From: DUZB01 sp963747555
GTDB lineage: Bacteria; Desulfobacterota; DSM-4660; Desulfatiglandales; Desulfatiglandaceae
Assembly: GCA_963747555.1 (NCBI GenBank)
Contig: CAVVFZ010000025.1
Coordinates: forward strand, 246,549-310,548
DNA length: 64,000 bases
Reading direction: 5' to 3'
The notes beneath the pieces are model-generated. The model searched no databases, was not told the DNA's origin, and saw only the letters and a program-made list of their open reading frames with translations. A program made the position numbers and the translations under genes. Every line of letters begins with the position of its first letter. Position 1 is the stretch's first letter. Positions 51,173 through 59,755 of this stretch are shown piece by piece.

Positions 51173-52709
51173 AAGAAAGCGTCTCCCTCTTTGTATCCGT
51201 TTCATGGGAAAGCGGCATTTCCCTTGTTGGTTCCGCGGGCAGTTCGGCCCCGATGGCATGAAGAAGCTCTGCATAGGAAGTGAATAGATTTGTTCGCGCC
51301 TGTACTTTTTGGGAGCGGGCTGAAGCCAGGGTGCTCTGTGCGTTGAGCAGTTCTACGATATCCGCCGCTCCCGCCCGATACCTGGCTAAGGAGACCGTGT
51401 AGGACTGTTCCGAACTGGCGAGCAGGGTTTCGCTGGTTTCCACCTGCTGGGCCGCCGTGCGCACGTTATAAAACGCGGACCAGACTTCTGAAATGACCGA
51501 TTCCTCTTTGATCCGAAGTTCGGCTTTGGCAGCCTCCAGGGTAGCCCTGGCCTGTCGCACTTTGTTTCGAAGGGAAAAGCCCTCAAAAAGAGGGATCTGG
51601 AGTGTCAGTCCTCCATAGTAACTGAAACCGGAACCGCTGAGATCGCCGCCGCTGGACAACCAGTCCGAGCCGCCGATACTGCCGCTGATGCCCGACCAGC
51701 CCGCGTTGCCCGTGGCCATGAGTTTGGGCCAAAGATCCGCCTCCGACCTGCGAAGTTCCGCCTCGTTCTGCCGTACGGAGGCCCTTGAGGATGCCAGATC
51801 GGGTCGGTCCCGCAATGCCAGCTGAATCAACGCTCTGGTGTTTTGCTGCATGTTGTCGAGAGGGAGCTCGCCCGGTTCCTCTTTCACCTCAAAATTCGTG
51901 TTGGCGGGCCAGCCTACGGCTGTTGCCAGGTTTCCTTTTGAAATTTGAACAGCCCCCCGGTTGCCGATGAGATCCAGCTTCACCTGGTCCGCTTTTGAAC
52001 GGGCCTGTAATACATCTGCGATGGTGCTTACCCCGGCTTTCCTCCTCTCTTCCGTAGATTGAAGGCTGGTGAGGGCTTCTTTGAGACTTGCCTCGGATGC
52101 ACGGACTTTGGCCTGATTTCCCAGATAGGTGTAGTAGGCCTGTGGGACGTTTCGCAGAATATCCTGAATGGCCTGATTGTGATTCCAGTTGGCTGCCATG
52201 AGGGACTGCCGTGCACTTTCCACCGAGGCCTCTCGACCCCCGAAGTCCAGAAGAAGATAGCTGAGGCTTACACTGACCTGGCCGTAGTACCCATGGGAGG
52301 TATCCCCTCCCAGACCCATTCCGGTGGCATCGCCTGTGAGAGTGGGATAGTAGTCCCCTCGGGAAACGGCCCACTGGGACGCGGCCGCCCTGGCGAGATC
52401 CCAGGCCTTGCGGGTGGATGGGTTGATGCGGAGAGCCGCGTCGACCAATTGGGCCAGGGAAAGAGTTCCAGATTCTGGTTTGACGGCTTCAGGTGGGACA
52501 TTCGTCTCTTGCGGGGGAACAGACTTTTCAGGGGCTTTCTCTTCTATCTGGTAAGGTTTTCCCTGGGTCGGAGCCGCATATTTATCGGGGTTCATTTCGG
52601 GAAGGGGATGTCTGCATCCCGTGGAGACCACCGCCAGCGAAAGAGAGAGAAGGAGACAACAAAGCCCCGACCGCCCTATGATTGGGAAAATTCCCGGAAG
52701 GAGCGACAT
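51162..52709 (-). CDS. TolC-family outer membrane efflux lipoprotein
   Basis: A 515-residue outer membrane factor. A signal ends at VVSTGC (lipobox, Cys about residue 32). A Pro/Glu-rich linker (about 40-80) is followed by two TolC repeats: LAQLVDAALRINPSTRKAWD to VSTIADVLQARSK, and IQLALRDRPDLASSRASVRQ to AADIVELLNAQSTLASARSQ. It provides the exit duct for the adaptor and RND pump encoded next. Its last codons overlap the adaptor start, so the three genes form one operon. Confidence 0.94.
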   Translation of the reverse strand: MSLLPGIFPIIGRSGLCCLLLSLSLAVVSTGCRHPLPEMNPDKYAAPTQGKPYQIEEKAPEKSVPPQETNVPPEAVKPESGTLSLAQLVDAALRINPSTRKAWDLARAAASQWAVSRGDYYPTLTGDATGMGLGGDTSHGYYGQVSVSLSYLLLDFGGREASVESARQSLMAANWNHNQAIQDILRNVPQAYYTYLGNQAKVRASEASLKEALTSLQSTEERRKAGVSTIADVLQARSKADQVKLDLIGNRGAVQISKGNLATAVGWPANTNFEVKEEPGELPLDNMQQNTRALIQLALRDRPDLASSRASVRQNEAELRRSEADLWPKLMATGNAGWSGISGSIGGSDWLSSGGDLSGSGFSYYGGLTLQIPLFEGFSLRNKVRQARATLEAAKAELRIKEESVISEVWSAFYNVRTAAQQVETSETLLASSEQSYTVSLARYRAGAADIVELLNAQSTLASARSQKVQARTNLFTSYAELLHAIGAELPAEPTREMPLSHETDTKRETLSYAP

Positions 52710-52748
52710 AATGGATTTCTCGGATTTTGTGCAACGATTTCTGTAGGA

Positions 52749-53168
52749 CTACTTGACCAGCATGACCGGACACTGAGAAAGAATCCCTACCTTGTAGCTT
52801 ATGGTGCCCCAGCCCTGTGCCCTGTCTTCAATATCGATCTTGTGAGAGGTCATGATGATCAGGTCAATGGCATTTTCCTCCGCGAATCTGAGAATCTCCT
52901 GCGCCCTGTTTCCGTAGGTGATTCGCTTTTCAACGGTGAAAGGATCTTTGTCTTGGGATGCAGCCAATTTATTGAGGTGCTTGAGGGCACGATCCTCCAG
53001 TTCCCTGTAAAAATCATCAAACTCCTCCAGGGTCGTATTGGCTATGATTTCTATTACATGCAGAAGCGTTATCCGCCCATTCTCCGGAGAACAGAGTTCT
53101 CTGGCAATCTCGATGGCATGCGCGTCTTTTCCTGAAAAATCGGTTGGGATTAAAATATTGTCGAACAT
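52749..53168 (-). CDS. Universal stress protein (UspA family)
   Basis: A 139-residue Usp domain: MFDNILIPTDFSGKDAHAIE, ITLLHVIE and DLIIMTSHKIDIEDRAQGWG then TISYKVGILSQCPVMLVK. The usual ATP-binding GxxGxxxxxxGS is reduced to GWGTISYKVG here, so nucleotide binding is uncertain. I chose ATG 53168 after GAGGGTACAGCC; an in-frame start at 53198 lies in the preceding gene. It follows the acyl-CoA ligase by about 10 bases and is probably cotranscribed. Confidence 0.9.
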   Translation of the reverse strand: MFDNILIPTDFSGKDAHAIEIARELCSPENGRITLLHVIEIIANTTLEEFDDFYRELEDRALKHLNKLAASQDKDPFTVEKRITYGNRAQEILRFAEENAIDLIIMTSHKIDIEDRAQGWGTISYKVGILSQCPVMLVK

Positions 53169-53178
53169 GGCTGTACCC

Positions 53179-54921
53179 TCACTTTCTTCCTTTTTCAATT
53201 TCTTCGTCGCGCAGCACTCTTCTCAAGACTTTTCCCACGACGGATACGGGAAGCGTTTCCCGAAATTCGATGGAACGGGGGCGTTTGTAACCGGAAAGCT
53301 TGTCTTTGCAGAAGTCAAGAAATTCCTTTTCCGTTGCCTTGATGCCGGGTTTGAGTTGAATGAATGCCTTGACAGCTTCTCCCGTGTGCGGATCGGGAAT
53401 ACCCACCACCGCCACCAGGGCTACTTTCGGGTGTTTATATAAGATTTCTTCAATTTCCTTGGGATATGCATTGAAACCGCCCACAAGGATCAGATCTTTC
53501 TTCCGGTCTGTAATGGTAAGGAAACCGTCCTCATCGAAATGAGCAATGTCTCCCGTAAGGAAGAAACGTTTCCCGTCTATCTCCCGAAACACTTCCTTGT
53601 TGGTCTCAGGTTTGTTCCAGTACCCCAACATGACCTGGGGGCCATTTACGGCGATTTCTCCATCCTCGCCAAGGGGAAGTTCCTGTAACCCCGTGTCGAT
53701 GTCAACGATTTTAATGTCAACGCCGATGAAAGGCGACCCGATCGACCCCACTTTTCTTTGTGCCCGGTTTGTGGGATTCAACGTGATGACAGGGGAGGTC
53801 TCCGTGAGGCCGTACCCTTCAAAAATCACGGCGCCGGTTTTTTCTTCAAACTGTCTGATCACTTCCAGGGGTAGGGGGGCTGCGCCGGAGCCGCACAAAA
53901 TAACAGAGGAAAGATCGAATTGATCCAGATGCGGGTGGTTGATGAAGGCGGAATAGATCGTTGGAACGGCAATAACCAGGGTGACTTTGTATTTCTCAAC
54001 GGCTTTGAGGACTTCCGTGAAGGGCGGGTTGCCGGCCCGCGGATCGGGGATGCATATGAGCTTGGAGGCGGTCAGGACGCTGGTCAGCATGCAGAGGGTA
54101 AGGCCGAAGCTGTGGTACCAGGGTAAAACCCCCAAATAGGTGTGTTTCTCGCCTTTTTCCAATTGGTGTGCCTTTTCTCCCGGCTTGTCGGAATATCGAA
54201 CCCATTCATAAGTGCTCATCACGTTGGAAAGCAGGTTCGCATGACTGAGGCATGCGCCTTTGGGGACGCCGGTGGTACCGCCCGTATAGAGAACAAGGGC
54301 AATATCCTTAAGAGGATTCAATTCCAATTTTGGTGGTTCAGGGCGTGCGGCCTTCACTGCATCGTCAAACATGATGTGATTTGGATCATGGCTTGAGGCC
54401 TTGGGAATTTTACCGAGGAGCGAGCCGAAAAGCCCCTTAAGAGGCGGGAGGTATGATTTCACATTGCAGATCACCACCGTGTGCACGTCGGTACCCACAA
54501 TCGCTTTGGTGACCGTGGGATAAAACTCCGGATGATCCATGACGAAAACGGCCTGGGCGCCGGAATCTTTCAACTGAAAATTAAGCTCCGAAGCCTTGTA
54601 CATGGGATTGCAGGTGACGCACACGCCGCCTGCTTTGAGAATTCCGAAAAAAATGTCGGGATAATGGGGGAGGTTGGGAAGAAAAATTCCCACTTTGTCT
54701 CCCTGTTTAATGCCCCGCGATACCAGGAAATTGGCAATGCGGTCCGCCGTGTCCTTTGTCTTGGCAAAGGTTCGTGCGGCGTTGTTGAAAATGGTGTAGG
54801 TCGCATTGGGATAATCACGGGCGGCATCATCGATGAGAGAGAAGAGAGGTCTGTCATAGCCTTCGATTTCATGAGGAACACCTTCGGGCCAGCGGGGTCC
54901 GTGCCAGAATTTCGATTCCAT
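53179..54921 (-). CDS. Long-chain fatty acid--CoA ligase (AMP-binding)
   Basis: A 580-residue adenylate-forming enzyme. Motifs in order: LVLYTGGTTGVPKGACLSHA (P-loop), GYGLTETSP (A5), GEIAVNGPQVMLGYWN, FLTGDIAHFDEDGFLTITDR (A7) and RKKDLILVGGFNAYPKEIEE (A8), with the catalytic Lys in VGKVLRR near the C-terminus. It activates carboxylic acids, most likely fatty acids, to acyl-CoA. ATG 54921 has GGAGG five bases upstream; ATG 54939 lies before that site and is less likely. The stress-protein gene follows. Confidence 0.94.
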   Translation of the reverse strand: MESKFWHGPRWPEGVPHEIEGYDRPLFSLIDDAARDYPNATYTIFNNAARTFAKTKDTADRIANFLVSRGIKQGDKVGIFLPNLPHYPDIFFGILKAGGVCVTCNPMYKASELNFQLKDSGAQAVFVMDHPEFYPTVTKAIVGTDVHTVVICNVKSYLPPLKGLFGSLLGKIPKASSHDPNHIMFDDAVKAARPEPPKLELNPLKDIALVLYTGGTTGVPKGACLSHANLLSNVMSTYEWVRYSDKPGEKAHQLEKGEKHTYLGVLPWYHSFGLTLCMLTSVLTASKLICIPDPRAGNPPFTEVLKAVEKYKVTLVIAVPTIYSAFINHPHLDQFDLSSVILCGSGAAPLPLEVIRQFEEKTGAVIFEGYGLTETSPVITLNPTNRAQRKVGSIGSPFIGVDIKIVDIDTGLQELPLGEDGEIAVNGPQVMLGYWNKPETNKEVFREIDGKRFFLTGDIAHFDEDGFLTITDRKKDLILVGGFNAYPKEIEEILYKHPKVALVAVVGIPDPHTGEAVKAFIQLKPGIKATEKEFLDFCKDKLSGYKRPRSIEFRETLPVSVVGKVLRRVLRDEEIEKGRK

Positions 54922-55515
54922 GCTTACCTCCGGTTCCATGTGAAGTGTTGCTACACCAAAAAATGGGAAACCCGGGCCATTTTTTAATGGGTTCGATTTG
55001 CCCCGGCCTGCGCGACGGTTAGACTGTTAATTTTTAAAGCTTATAGCACAAAACATCTTTTTTTCAAAGATATTCTGACGTATCCTATTTAAATTCCTTG
55101 GCACTATGTTTGGATTCGACAAAGCCATTCCGCCACAGGGTCTTTTTTGCTGCCGCATCTAATTCCTATGGAGCACCGGTCCTTTTAGACTGGTACGGAG
55201 AGGTCATTGAAAGCTCAGCATTATTTTTTGTACCAGTCTAAACGGACCTATCAACGGACCGTGAAGGTCGATCCAAGATGCGGCAGCAAAAAAGACCCTG
55301 TGACTCCATTACTGCCAGGTTTTTTGAATAAGATACATTCTGACATATTTCAGATCAGTATTGTAAGGCGTCGGGAACATTTTCTTGTGGGATGAATTTC
55401 GTCTTGAAATGTAGAAGTTTCCACACTACAATCCGCTTTCATCAAAAGAATTGGTCCTCAAAGTTTAATGTGACCTGAAAACCATGACCGGTGTACTAAC
55501 AAAAGAAAGGATTCG
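54922..55515. other. Divergent intergenic region holding foldback copy C
   Basis: About 590 bases between the acyl-CoA ligase start (minus) and the sigma-like gene start (plus). Apart from the foldback element and its target duplications nothing is supported. Promoters for both flanking genes must lie here. Confidence 0.5.
55072..55344. mobile_element. Foldback repeat, copy C (long form with 8-bp target duplication)
   Basis: The element itself is 55080-55336 (257 bp), flanked on both sides by ATTCTGAC (55072-55079 and 55337-55344), a perfect 8-bp target duplication. The ends GTATCCTATTTAAA and GAATAAGATAC are inverted repeats with one or two changes. Inner arms TTTTTTGCTGCCGCATCT and AGATGCGGCAGCAAAAAA are perfect complements. 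There is no open frame. This is the best-preserved copy and shows that the repeat moves by transposition, presumably using an enzyme encoded elsewhere. Confidence 0.9.
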
Positions 55516-56076
55516 ATGCAACCAACGGATGGGAGCCTGGTAGAACAGTGCCTGAAAGGAGAAAGGGAGGCTTTTGCACGTATTGTGGAAAGGTATCAAC
55601 ACCGTGTTTTTCAACTGGCACTCACCAGAATGCGTAACCGACAGGATGCCGATGACCTTGCTCAGGAGACTTTCCTTCAGGCCTATCGCAAACTTCATTC
55701 TTTTGATCAGCGATACAGCTTTAAAACCTGGCTTTTCACCATATGTGCAAACCTTGGCAAAAACCATCTGAGGGGGCTGGCAAGAAGACGCGAGGTCCAT
55801 CATCCTGATATGGAAAGGGGGCTTTCCGAAGAGTTTTTGCTGCAAACCGTTGCAAAAGGAATAAAGGTTCATCCGAATAGGACGAAATATCTCCTCGATA
55901 CGGTGCAATTACTCCATGATGCAGGTCTTAAAGAGCAAGAACTGGAAGTCTTTGTCCAAAATTGTTTTGAAAAAAATCTGGGAGTGGAGGAAATAGACAG
56001 CTCGGTTCATCACATCATGGAAAAACTCAGGGAAGGAGTGGATGGTAAAACCATTTGCCAGGGACTAAGGGTATAA
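55516..56076 (+). CDS. Sigma-70 region 2 protein with an unfamiliar C-terminal tail
   Basis: A 186-residue protein. Residues 8-95 are a clear ECF sigma region 2 (AFARIVERYQHRVFQLALTR, RNRQDADDLAQETFLQAYRK, FKTWLFTICANLGKNHLRGL). Region 4, needed for -35 recognition, is absent. Instead the tail (about 110-186: HPNRTKYLLDTVQLLHDAGL, ELEVFVQNCFEKNLGVEEID) is a helical segment I do not recognise. It could bind core RNA polymerase or -10 DNA without being a normal initiation factor. It converges on the ECF sigma/anti-sigma pair 5 bases away. Confidence 0.85.
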   Translation: MQPTDGSLVEQCLKGEREAFARIVERYQHRVFQLALTRMRNRQDADDLAQETFLQAYRKLHSFDQRYSFKTWLFTICANLGKNHLRGLARRREVHHPDMERGLSEEFLLQTVAKGIKVHPNRTKYLLDTVQLLHDAGLKEQELEVFVQNCFEKNLGVEEIDSSVHHIMEKLREGVDGKTICQGLRV

Positions 56077-56080
56077 CCCT

Positions 56081-56323
56081 TCAAATCTGCTTTTCATGGA
56101 GGCATTCCTGGAGGGCGGATTTCAACCGCGCCCGCATTTCTGATGGAACCCTCTCTTTTGCCGTTTCTCTGCAAAGTTGAATAGTCTTTTTGAGGGAATC
56201 AGCACAACGACGACATTCGGGGCACGTTTTCAGATGGGCCTCGATTTCATGACAGGTCCGGGGATTCAGTTCTCCATCCAGATACTCGGAAATTTTTTCA
56301 AAATAGTCTTTGCATGTCTTCAT
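56081..56323 (-). CDS. Zinc-finger anti-sigma factor
   Basis: An 80-residue protein with the zinc-binding anti-sigma motif EIEAHLKTCPECRRC (H-x3-C-x2-C) and a preceding Cys and His (KTCKDYFEKISEYLDGEL). There is no membrane segment, so it is a soluble ZAS-type regulator. Its start overlaps the last base of the ECF sigma gene, which it should bind and inhibit; zinc loss or oxidation is the usual trigger in this family. Confidence 0.9.
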   Translation of the reverse strand: MKTCKDYFEKISEYLDGELNPRTCHEIEAHLKTCPECRRCADSLKKTIQLCRETAKERVPSEMRARLKSALQECLHEKQI

Positions 56324-56931
56324 CAGGCAGCCTCCTGTTCATCGAACTGTTTGGATATCTCTTCCCGCAGGAAGAGTCTGGCCCGGTGGAGTCGTGTCTT
56401 TACCGTCTGGGTGGATATCCCCAGGATTTCGGATGTCTCCTTCGTATTGAAACCTTCAATATCTCTCAAATTGAATACAAAGCGGTATTTAGGCGGGAGC
56501 GACAGGATCGATTGGTTGATGATCTTTTTGAGCTCGTTTTGTTCTAACTGTTCCGAAGGGTTGTTGGTGAAATCGGGGATGTCATAGCTGCTGGAGAGAC
56601 CATCGGTCAGCAAAAACGATTCGAGGGAAAGTTCCCGTTCAGGTTCAAATTTCTTTTTCCGGCGCTTTCTAAAGCAGACCCTTGCAGCGATCTTAAAAAG
56701 CCAGTTCCGAAGTTTCGTTTCCTCTCTGAAATCGTTCAGGTATTTGAAAGCGTTCAGAAATGTTTCCTGGACGATATCTTCCGCATCCTGCACGTGGCCG
56801 CACATTTTAAGACCAAAGGTGAAGATCTGGTCTTGGTAACGCTCCACAATTTCTTCCATGGCATCCATGGAGCCGGCCTTGAACCGGCTGATCAGGAGAT
56901 GGTCGATGTCGTCTGTGGCCAGGTCATTCAT
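56323..56931 (-). CDS. ECF sigma factor
   Basis: A 202-residue sigma-70 family protein with both needed regions. Region 2: AMEEIVERYQDQIFTFGLKM, VQDAEDIVQETFLNAFKYL. Region 4: ILSLPPKYRFVFNLRDIEGF, then KETSEILGISTQTVKTRLHR-AR. It should direct RNA polymerase to a stress regulon and be held inactive by the zinc anti-sigma encoded next. It converges on the region-2-only protein at 55516. Confidence 0.93.
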   Translation of the reverse strand: MNDLATDDIDHLLISRFKAGSMDAMEEIVERYQDQIFTFGLKMCGHVQDAEDIVQETFLNAFKYLNDFREETKLRNWLFKIAARVCFRKRRKKKFEPERELSLESFLLTDGLSSSYDIPDFTNNPSEQLEQNELKKIINQSILSLPPKYRFVFNLRDIEGFNTKETSEILGISTQTVKTRLHRARLFLREEISKQFDEQEAA

Positions 56932-57269
56932 GATTTCGTCTTCTGCTATGCTTTCGTTGGTTTCGTTGTCTTTATACAGGTGGAAGATATTTTTGCTTTA
57001 GGGCCGCGGAAAAAATGTATTATCCCAACTTCCATCACCTCTTCGGTCCCTTTTGCCCGCTCTTCAATCGTCAAGTCCTCAAAATAGTCAGACTATTCTT
57101 GCGGGTTGCCGATTTCAGATCGAACAAACTGAACTCGAATATGCGCGTAATTTGGAACAACTCATTTTTTCCGCGGCCCTTACTTCCCTCAGATCTCTTT
57201 TCATCTTTTCAATCAGGCTGCCCCTGTCCGTCTGATAGGTTTCCCGTGGTCACAGTGGATGAAATTACT
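56932..57269. other. Intergenic region, no feature seen
   Basis: About 340 bases upstream of the ECF sigma gene (minus strand) and downstream of a 46-residue reading frame. No gene or repeat is supported. The promoter of the sigma operon must lie here but no clear pair of boxes was found. Confidence 0.35.
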
Positions 57270-57410
57270 TTATGTTGTGAGAAAACTCAAGGGTTTGGTT
57301 TTGTATTTGGGAATTTTGTCTTCTGCTGCGATATCAGCTAAATTTTCAGGTGAACGCACGCAGACCCATCCTTTGGCTTTTTTGAAAATAACCAAATTCA
57401 CCTGTGACAT
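57270..57410 (-). CDS. Small hypothetical protein (46 aa)
   Basis: A short frame starting MSQVNLVIFKKAKGWVCVRS and ending LSFLTT. The start ATG 57410 is preceded by CAGGAGGGTTTTCC, an excellent ribosome site at good distance, which is the main reason to accept it. The composition is protein-like (ENLADIAAEDKIPKYKT). I do not recognise it. It lies between the ECF sigma gene and a decayed CvfB gene of the opposite strand. Confidence 0.5.
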   Translation of the reverse strand: MSQVNLVIFKKAKGWVCVRSPENLADIAAEDKIPKYKTKPLSFLTT

Positions 57411-57459
57411 GGAAAACCCTCCTGAAGACTCTGTGTTGCCTGAACCAATCAGGATTTGA

Positions 57460-57985
57460 CACCGACCTGCAAAAGGACGGTGAGTTCGCCTTTTGAGTTG
57501 CGGAAAAGACCGGGATTAACGCAGCCATTCTTCGGCGGGGTGGGATAGAAACCTATCCAAATGAATACCCTCACACCCATTTGGGCGTTTTGTATAAGAA
57601 TGAACTTTTTCAAATCCTGCAGCAGGGGCAGGAAATCAAGGGTTTTATTAAAAAGATCAGAGAGGATGGCAAGATCGATCTTTCTCTTCACAAGTCCGGC
57701 GCCAAAGCCACGGATGACTTGTCGAAAAGGATTTTGAACGTCCTGAAAAATAGTGGCGGAAGTCTGGAAATATCGGATAAAAGTTCACCGGAAACGATTT
57801 ACGGATTGTTCAGTGTCAGCAAAAAGAGATACAAGAATGCCATTGGCGCATTGTACAAAAAGCGGATGATTACGATTGAGGAACAAGGCATAAAATTGAT
57901 CCGGGAGCCGGGAGAAAAGCCCCCGGAGAATCTGAAGCCGGGTTCAGGTCAGCCCCTCCGGCGAAGGAAGATTGTTAAGAAGTAA
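57460..57985 (+). pseudogene. CvfB/S1-like RNA-binding protein remnant
   Basis: The last 130 codons are a clean C-terminal part of a CvfB-type protein: HLGVLYKNELFQILQQGQEI, GFIKKIREDGKIDLSLHKSG and PETIYGLFSVSKKRYKNAIG then ALYKKRMI. Upstream in the same frame is GEFAF, a TGA stop, then VAEKTGINAA, which matches an earlier part of the family. The 90 or so residues between, and the N-terminus, are missing. An internal TTG at 57581 could start a short peptide, but the family protein is clearly broken. Confidence 0.75.
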
Positions 57986-58019
57986 ACCTGCCGCTGTGTA
58001 ACCCCATTTTCCGCGATTT

Positions 58020-58928
58020 TCAGTGTTTCTTCCCGAGACCTTTAAGGCCCAGCCAGGCAATGTACACAATCATGAAGATGGTTGAGACCGTGGCGGGCAC
58101 CGCGGTTTGTTTGTCAAAGATCATGAGAGCGACACCGCCCGCAAGACCATAGTTCTTGAGGGTTCCCAACAAGACCAGGGTCACGGTGATCTTTGGATCA
58201 ACCTTGAAAATCTTTCCCGCCAATTCCACGAGATATCCCAACAGAAAGGTGCTTGCCACGGCGATCAACGCAACGGGGAGCAGACTCAGGGGATCATGCA
58301 AAATGAGATCTCTGTTGAGCCCCACAATCGTGTAGGTCACCACAAAAAAACTCCAGTTGGTGAGGGTGCCTTTTATCCCCCCGATCCATCTGTCCGCCCG
58401 GATCCCTATCAGGATTCTAGAGAAAACCAAAGGGATGATGATAAGTTCAATCATAACCAGGAAAATTTTTGAAGGATCAATGAAATTCGTTCCGATGAAG
58501 AGCATGGCGATGACCGGCATGAGGACCAGCCCCCCCAGATAGGCCCCCATGGTGCCTATGAGGGCATAGGAGTGACTGCCCTTGAGAAATTCCGAAAAAG
58601 GGATGACGGCGATGGCGGGAGGTACCGCGGCCAGAATCACAAAGCCCGTCCATAGAGATCTGTCTTCAATGAGTAATCCGGCAATACCGAGGAGGGTTCC
58701 CGTGAGAATCACGTAGCTCATGAGGATGCCGACCAGGGCCGGAACAACAAGAGATCGGGGCGAGCGGAAGATTTGACTGGAAACAGCCATGGTGGAAAGG
58801 GTCATCACCAATGCTAATACGGGAAGGACAAACGGCCTTGTCCATACGGCGCCATGGCCCAGAAACACCCCTAGGACCAAAGCCAGGAGCATGATGAAAT
58901 CCCTGTTTCGCAACAGATTTTTCATCAT
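58020..58928 (-). CDS. Bile acid:sodium symporter (BASS) family transporter
   Basis: A 302-residue membrane protein with nine to ten hydrophobic segments. Family blocks are LALVMTLSTMAVSSQIFRSP, VILAAVPPAIAVIPFSEFLK and VTLVLLGTLKNYGLAGGVAL. BASS proteins carry organic anions with Na+; the substrate here is unknown. The N-terminus (MMKNLLRNRDFIMLLALVLG) has two adjacent ATG codons. It stands alone. Confidence 0.9.
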   Translation of the reverse strand: MMKNLLRNRDFIMLLALVLGVFLGHGAVWTRPFVLPVLALVMTLSTMAVSSQIFRSPRSLVVPALVGILMSYVILTGTLLGIAGLLIEDRSLWTGFVILAAVPPAIAVIPFSEFLKGSHSYALIGTMGAYLGGLVLMPVIAMLFIGTNFIDPSKIFLVMIELIIIPLVFSRILIGIRADRWIGGIKGTLTNWSFFVVTYTIVGLNRDLILHDPLSLLPVALIAVASTFLLGYLVELAGKIFKVDPKITVTLVLLGTLKNYGLAGGVALMIFDKQTAVPATVSTIFMIVYIAWLGLKGLGKKH

Positions 58929-59114
58929 ACAGACTCAAAAGTGCGGTAAAAGTGTGTCAAATTGTATCCTGATTCGCTCTTTATACTTGAAAAGAATCTC
59001 TCGCCCGCTCGCTCCGCGAGAGATAATTCTTAAATGGTTCAAAGAAAAAATACAACTCTTTTTAAAAAAGTCCTTCGGCTGTGACCGCACCCGTCAAAAC
59101 CGTGTGTTAACCTG

Positions 59115-59155
59115 ATTTGCCTCTCACAGAGAACACAGAGGCACTGAGTCTTTTT
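59115..59155. repeat. 40-base direct repeat, copy 1
   Basis: Begins ATTTGCCTCTCACAGAGAAC and is identical to 61053-61093. A shortened version lies at about 60108-60136 (CTCTCACAGAGGCGCTGAGT). The three copies bracket the PIN and MazF-type modules, so they mark sites of past recombination. Confidence 0.85.
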
Positions 59156-59249
59156 GGCCATGAAGTTTTCTCTCTGCGATCCCCCTCCGGGGTGTAGTCC
59201 CTTTCCTACGGGCCGGATGCCTCGGACTCCGCCTTGCCCCGCCTGCCCC

Positions 59250-59297
59250 GTAGCTTCGGAAAATGGTACCGGGGTAGCTTCTGAAAATGGTACCGGG
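59250..59297. repeat. Tandem duplication of a 24-base unit
   Basis: Two units beginning GTAGCTTC and ending GGTACCGGG, differing at one base. They lie just downstream of the PIN gene stop. No function is evident. Confidence 0.8.
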
Positions 59298-59326
59298 GCG
59301 AGAGACAATCTCTTGGCAGCGAGGCT

Positions 59327-59755
59327 TTATTGCTTTTCGAGGTGTCCCAGGAACTGCTGGACATTGAGTATGGGGATATCTTTATATTTGCCCAAATCGA
59401 GAAGATGCCGGTCGCCACTGACGATGAGGTCTGCTTTTGCATCCAGGGCAGCAGCAAGGAACATCTCATCCGTGGGGTCTTTTGGGATGGCCCCTGCAAC
59501 AGTCGACAGGCCGGGGACTACCAAGGAATCTTTTTCTAACAACACAATGAGCTTTTTAATCTGGTCGTGGCCGAGACTATATTTTTTCCGAATATTGGGG
59601 GCTTCGAGAACCCTTTTAATCTCGGAGATGATGGAATGAGATGTGACAAGAAGATAGTTTCCGGACCGCCAGGAATCTATGACCATGGCAGGGCGGCCGG
59701 CTTTTGACAGGAGACTGCTTACGAAGATGTTGGTATCAAGAACGACCTTCAGCAT
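59327..59755 (-). CDS. PIN-domain toxin
   Basis: A 142-residue PIN-fold ribonuclease: acids in LKVVLDTNIFVSSLL (Asp near residue 7), SIISEIKRVLEAP, PTDEMFLAAALDA and LIVSGDRHLLDLG, and the ending NVQQFL typical of VapC-like toxins. It would cleave RNA when not bound by its partner antitoxin, whose gene overlaps its start by 20 bases. The last codons and the sequence after them recur at about 60178 as a stray fragment. Confidence 0.92.
   Translation of the reverse strand: MLKVVLDTNIFVSSLLSKAGRPAMVIDSWRSGNYLLVTSHSIISEIKRVLEAPNIRKKYSLGHDQIKKLIVLLEKDSLVVPGLSTVAGAIPKDPTDEMFLAAALDAKADLIVSGDRHLLDLGKYKDIPILNVQQFLGHLEKQ

Larger units (their letters stand above)
58929..59326. other. Repeat-rich intergenic region before the toxin-antitoxin island
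   Basis: Contains a hairpin ATCTCTCGC / GCGAGAGAT (58996-59024), one copy of a roughly 40-base repeat shared with 61053 (59115-59155), and two tandem 24-base units beginning GTAGCTTC (59250-59273 and 59274-59297). No gene is supported. Confidence 0.6.

Noticed and set aside
55080..55336. Reading the foldback element as a bidirectional terminator
   Set aside because: It lies between two divergent starts, not between gene ends, and has target duplications.
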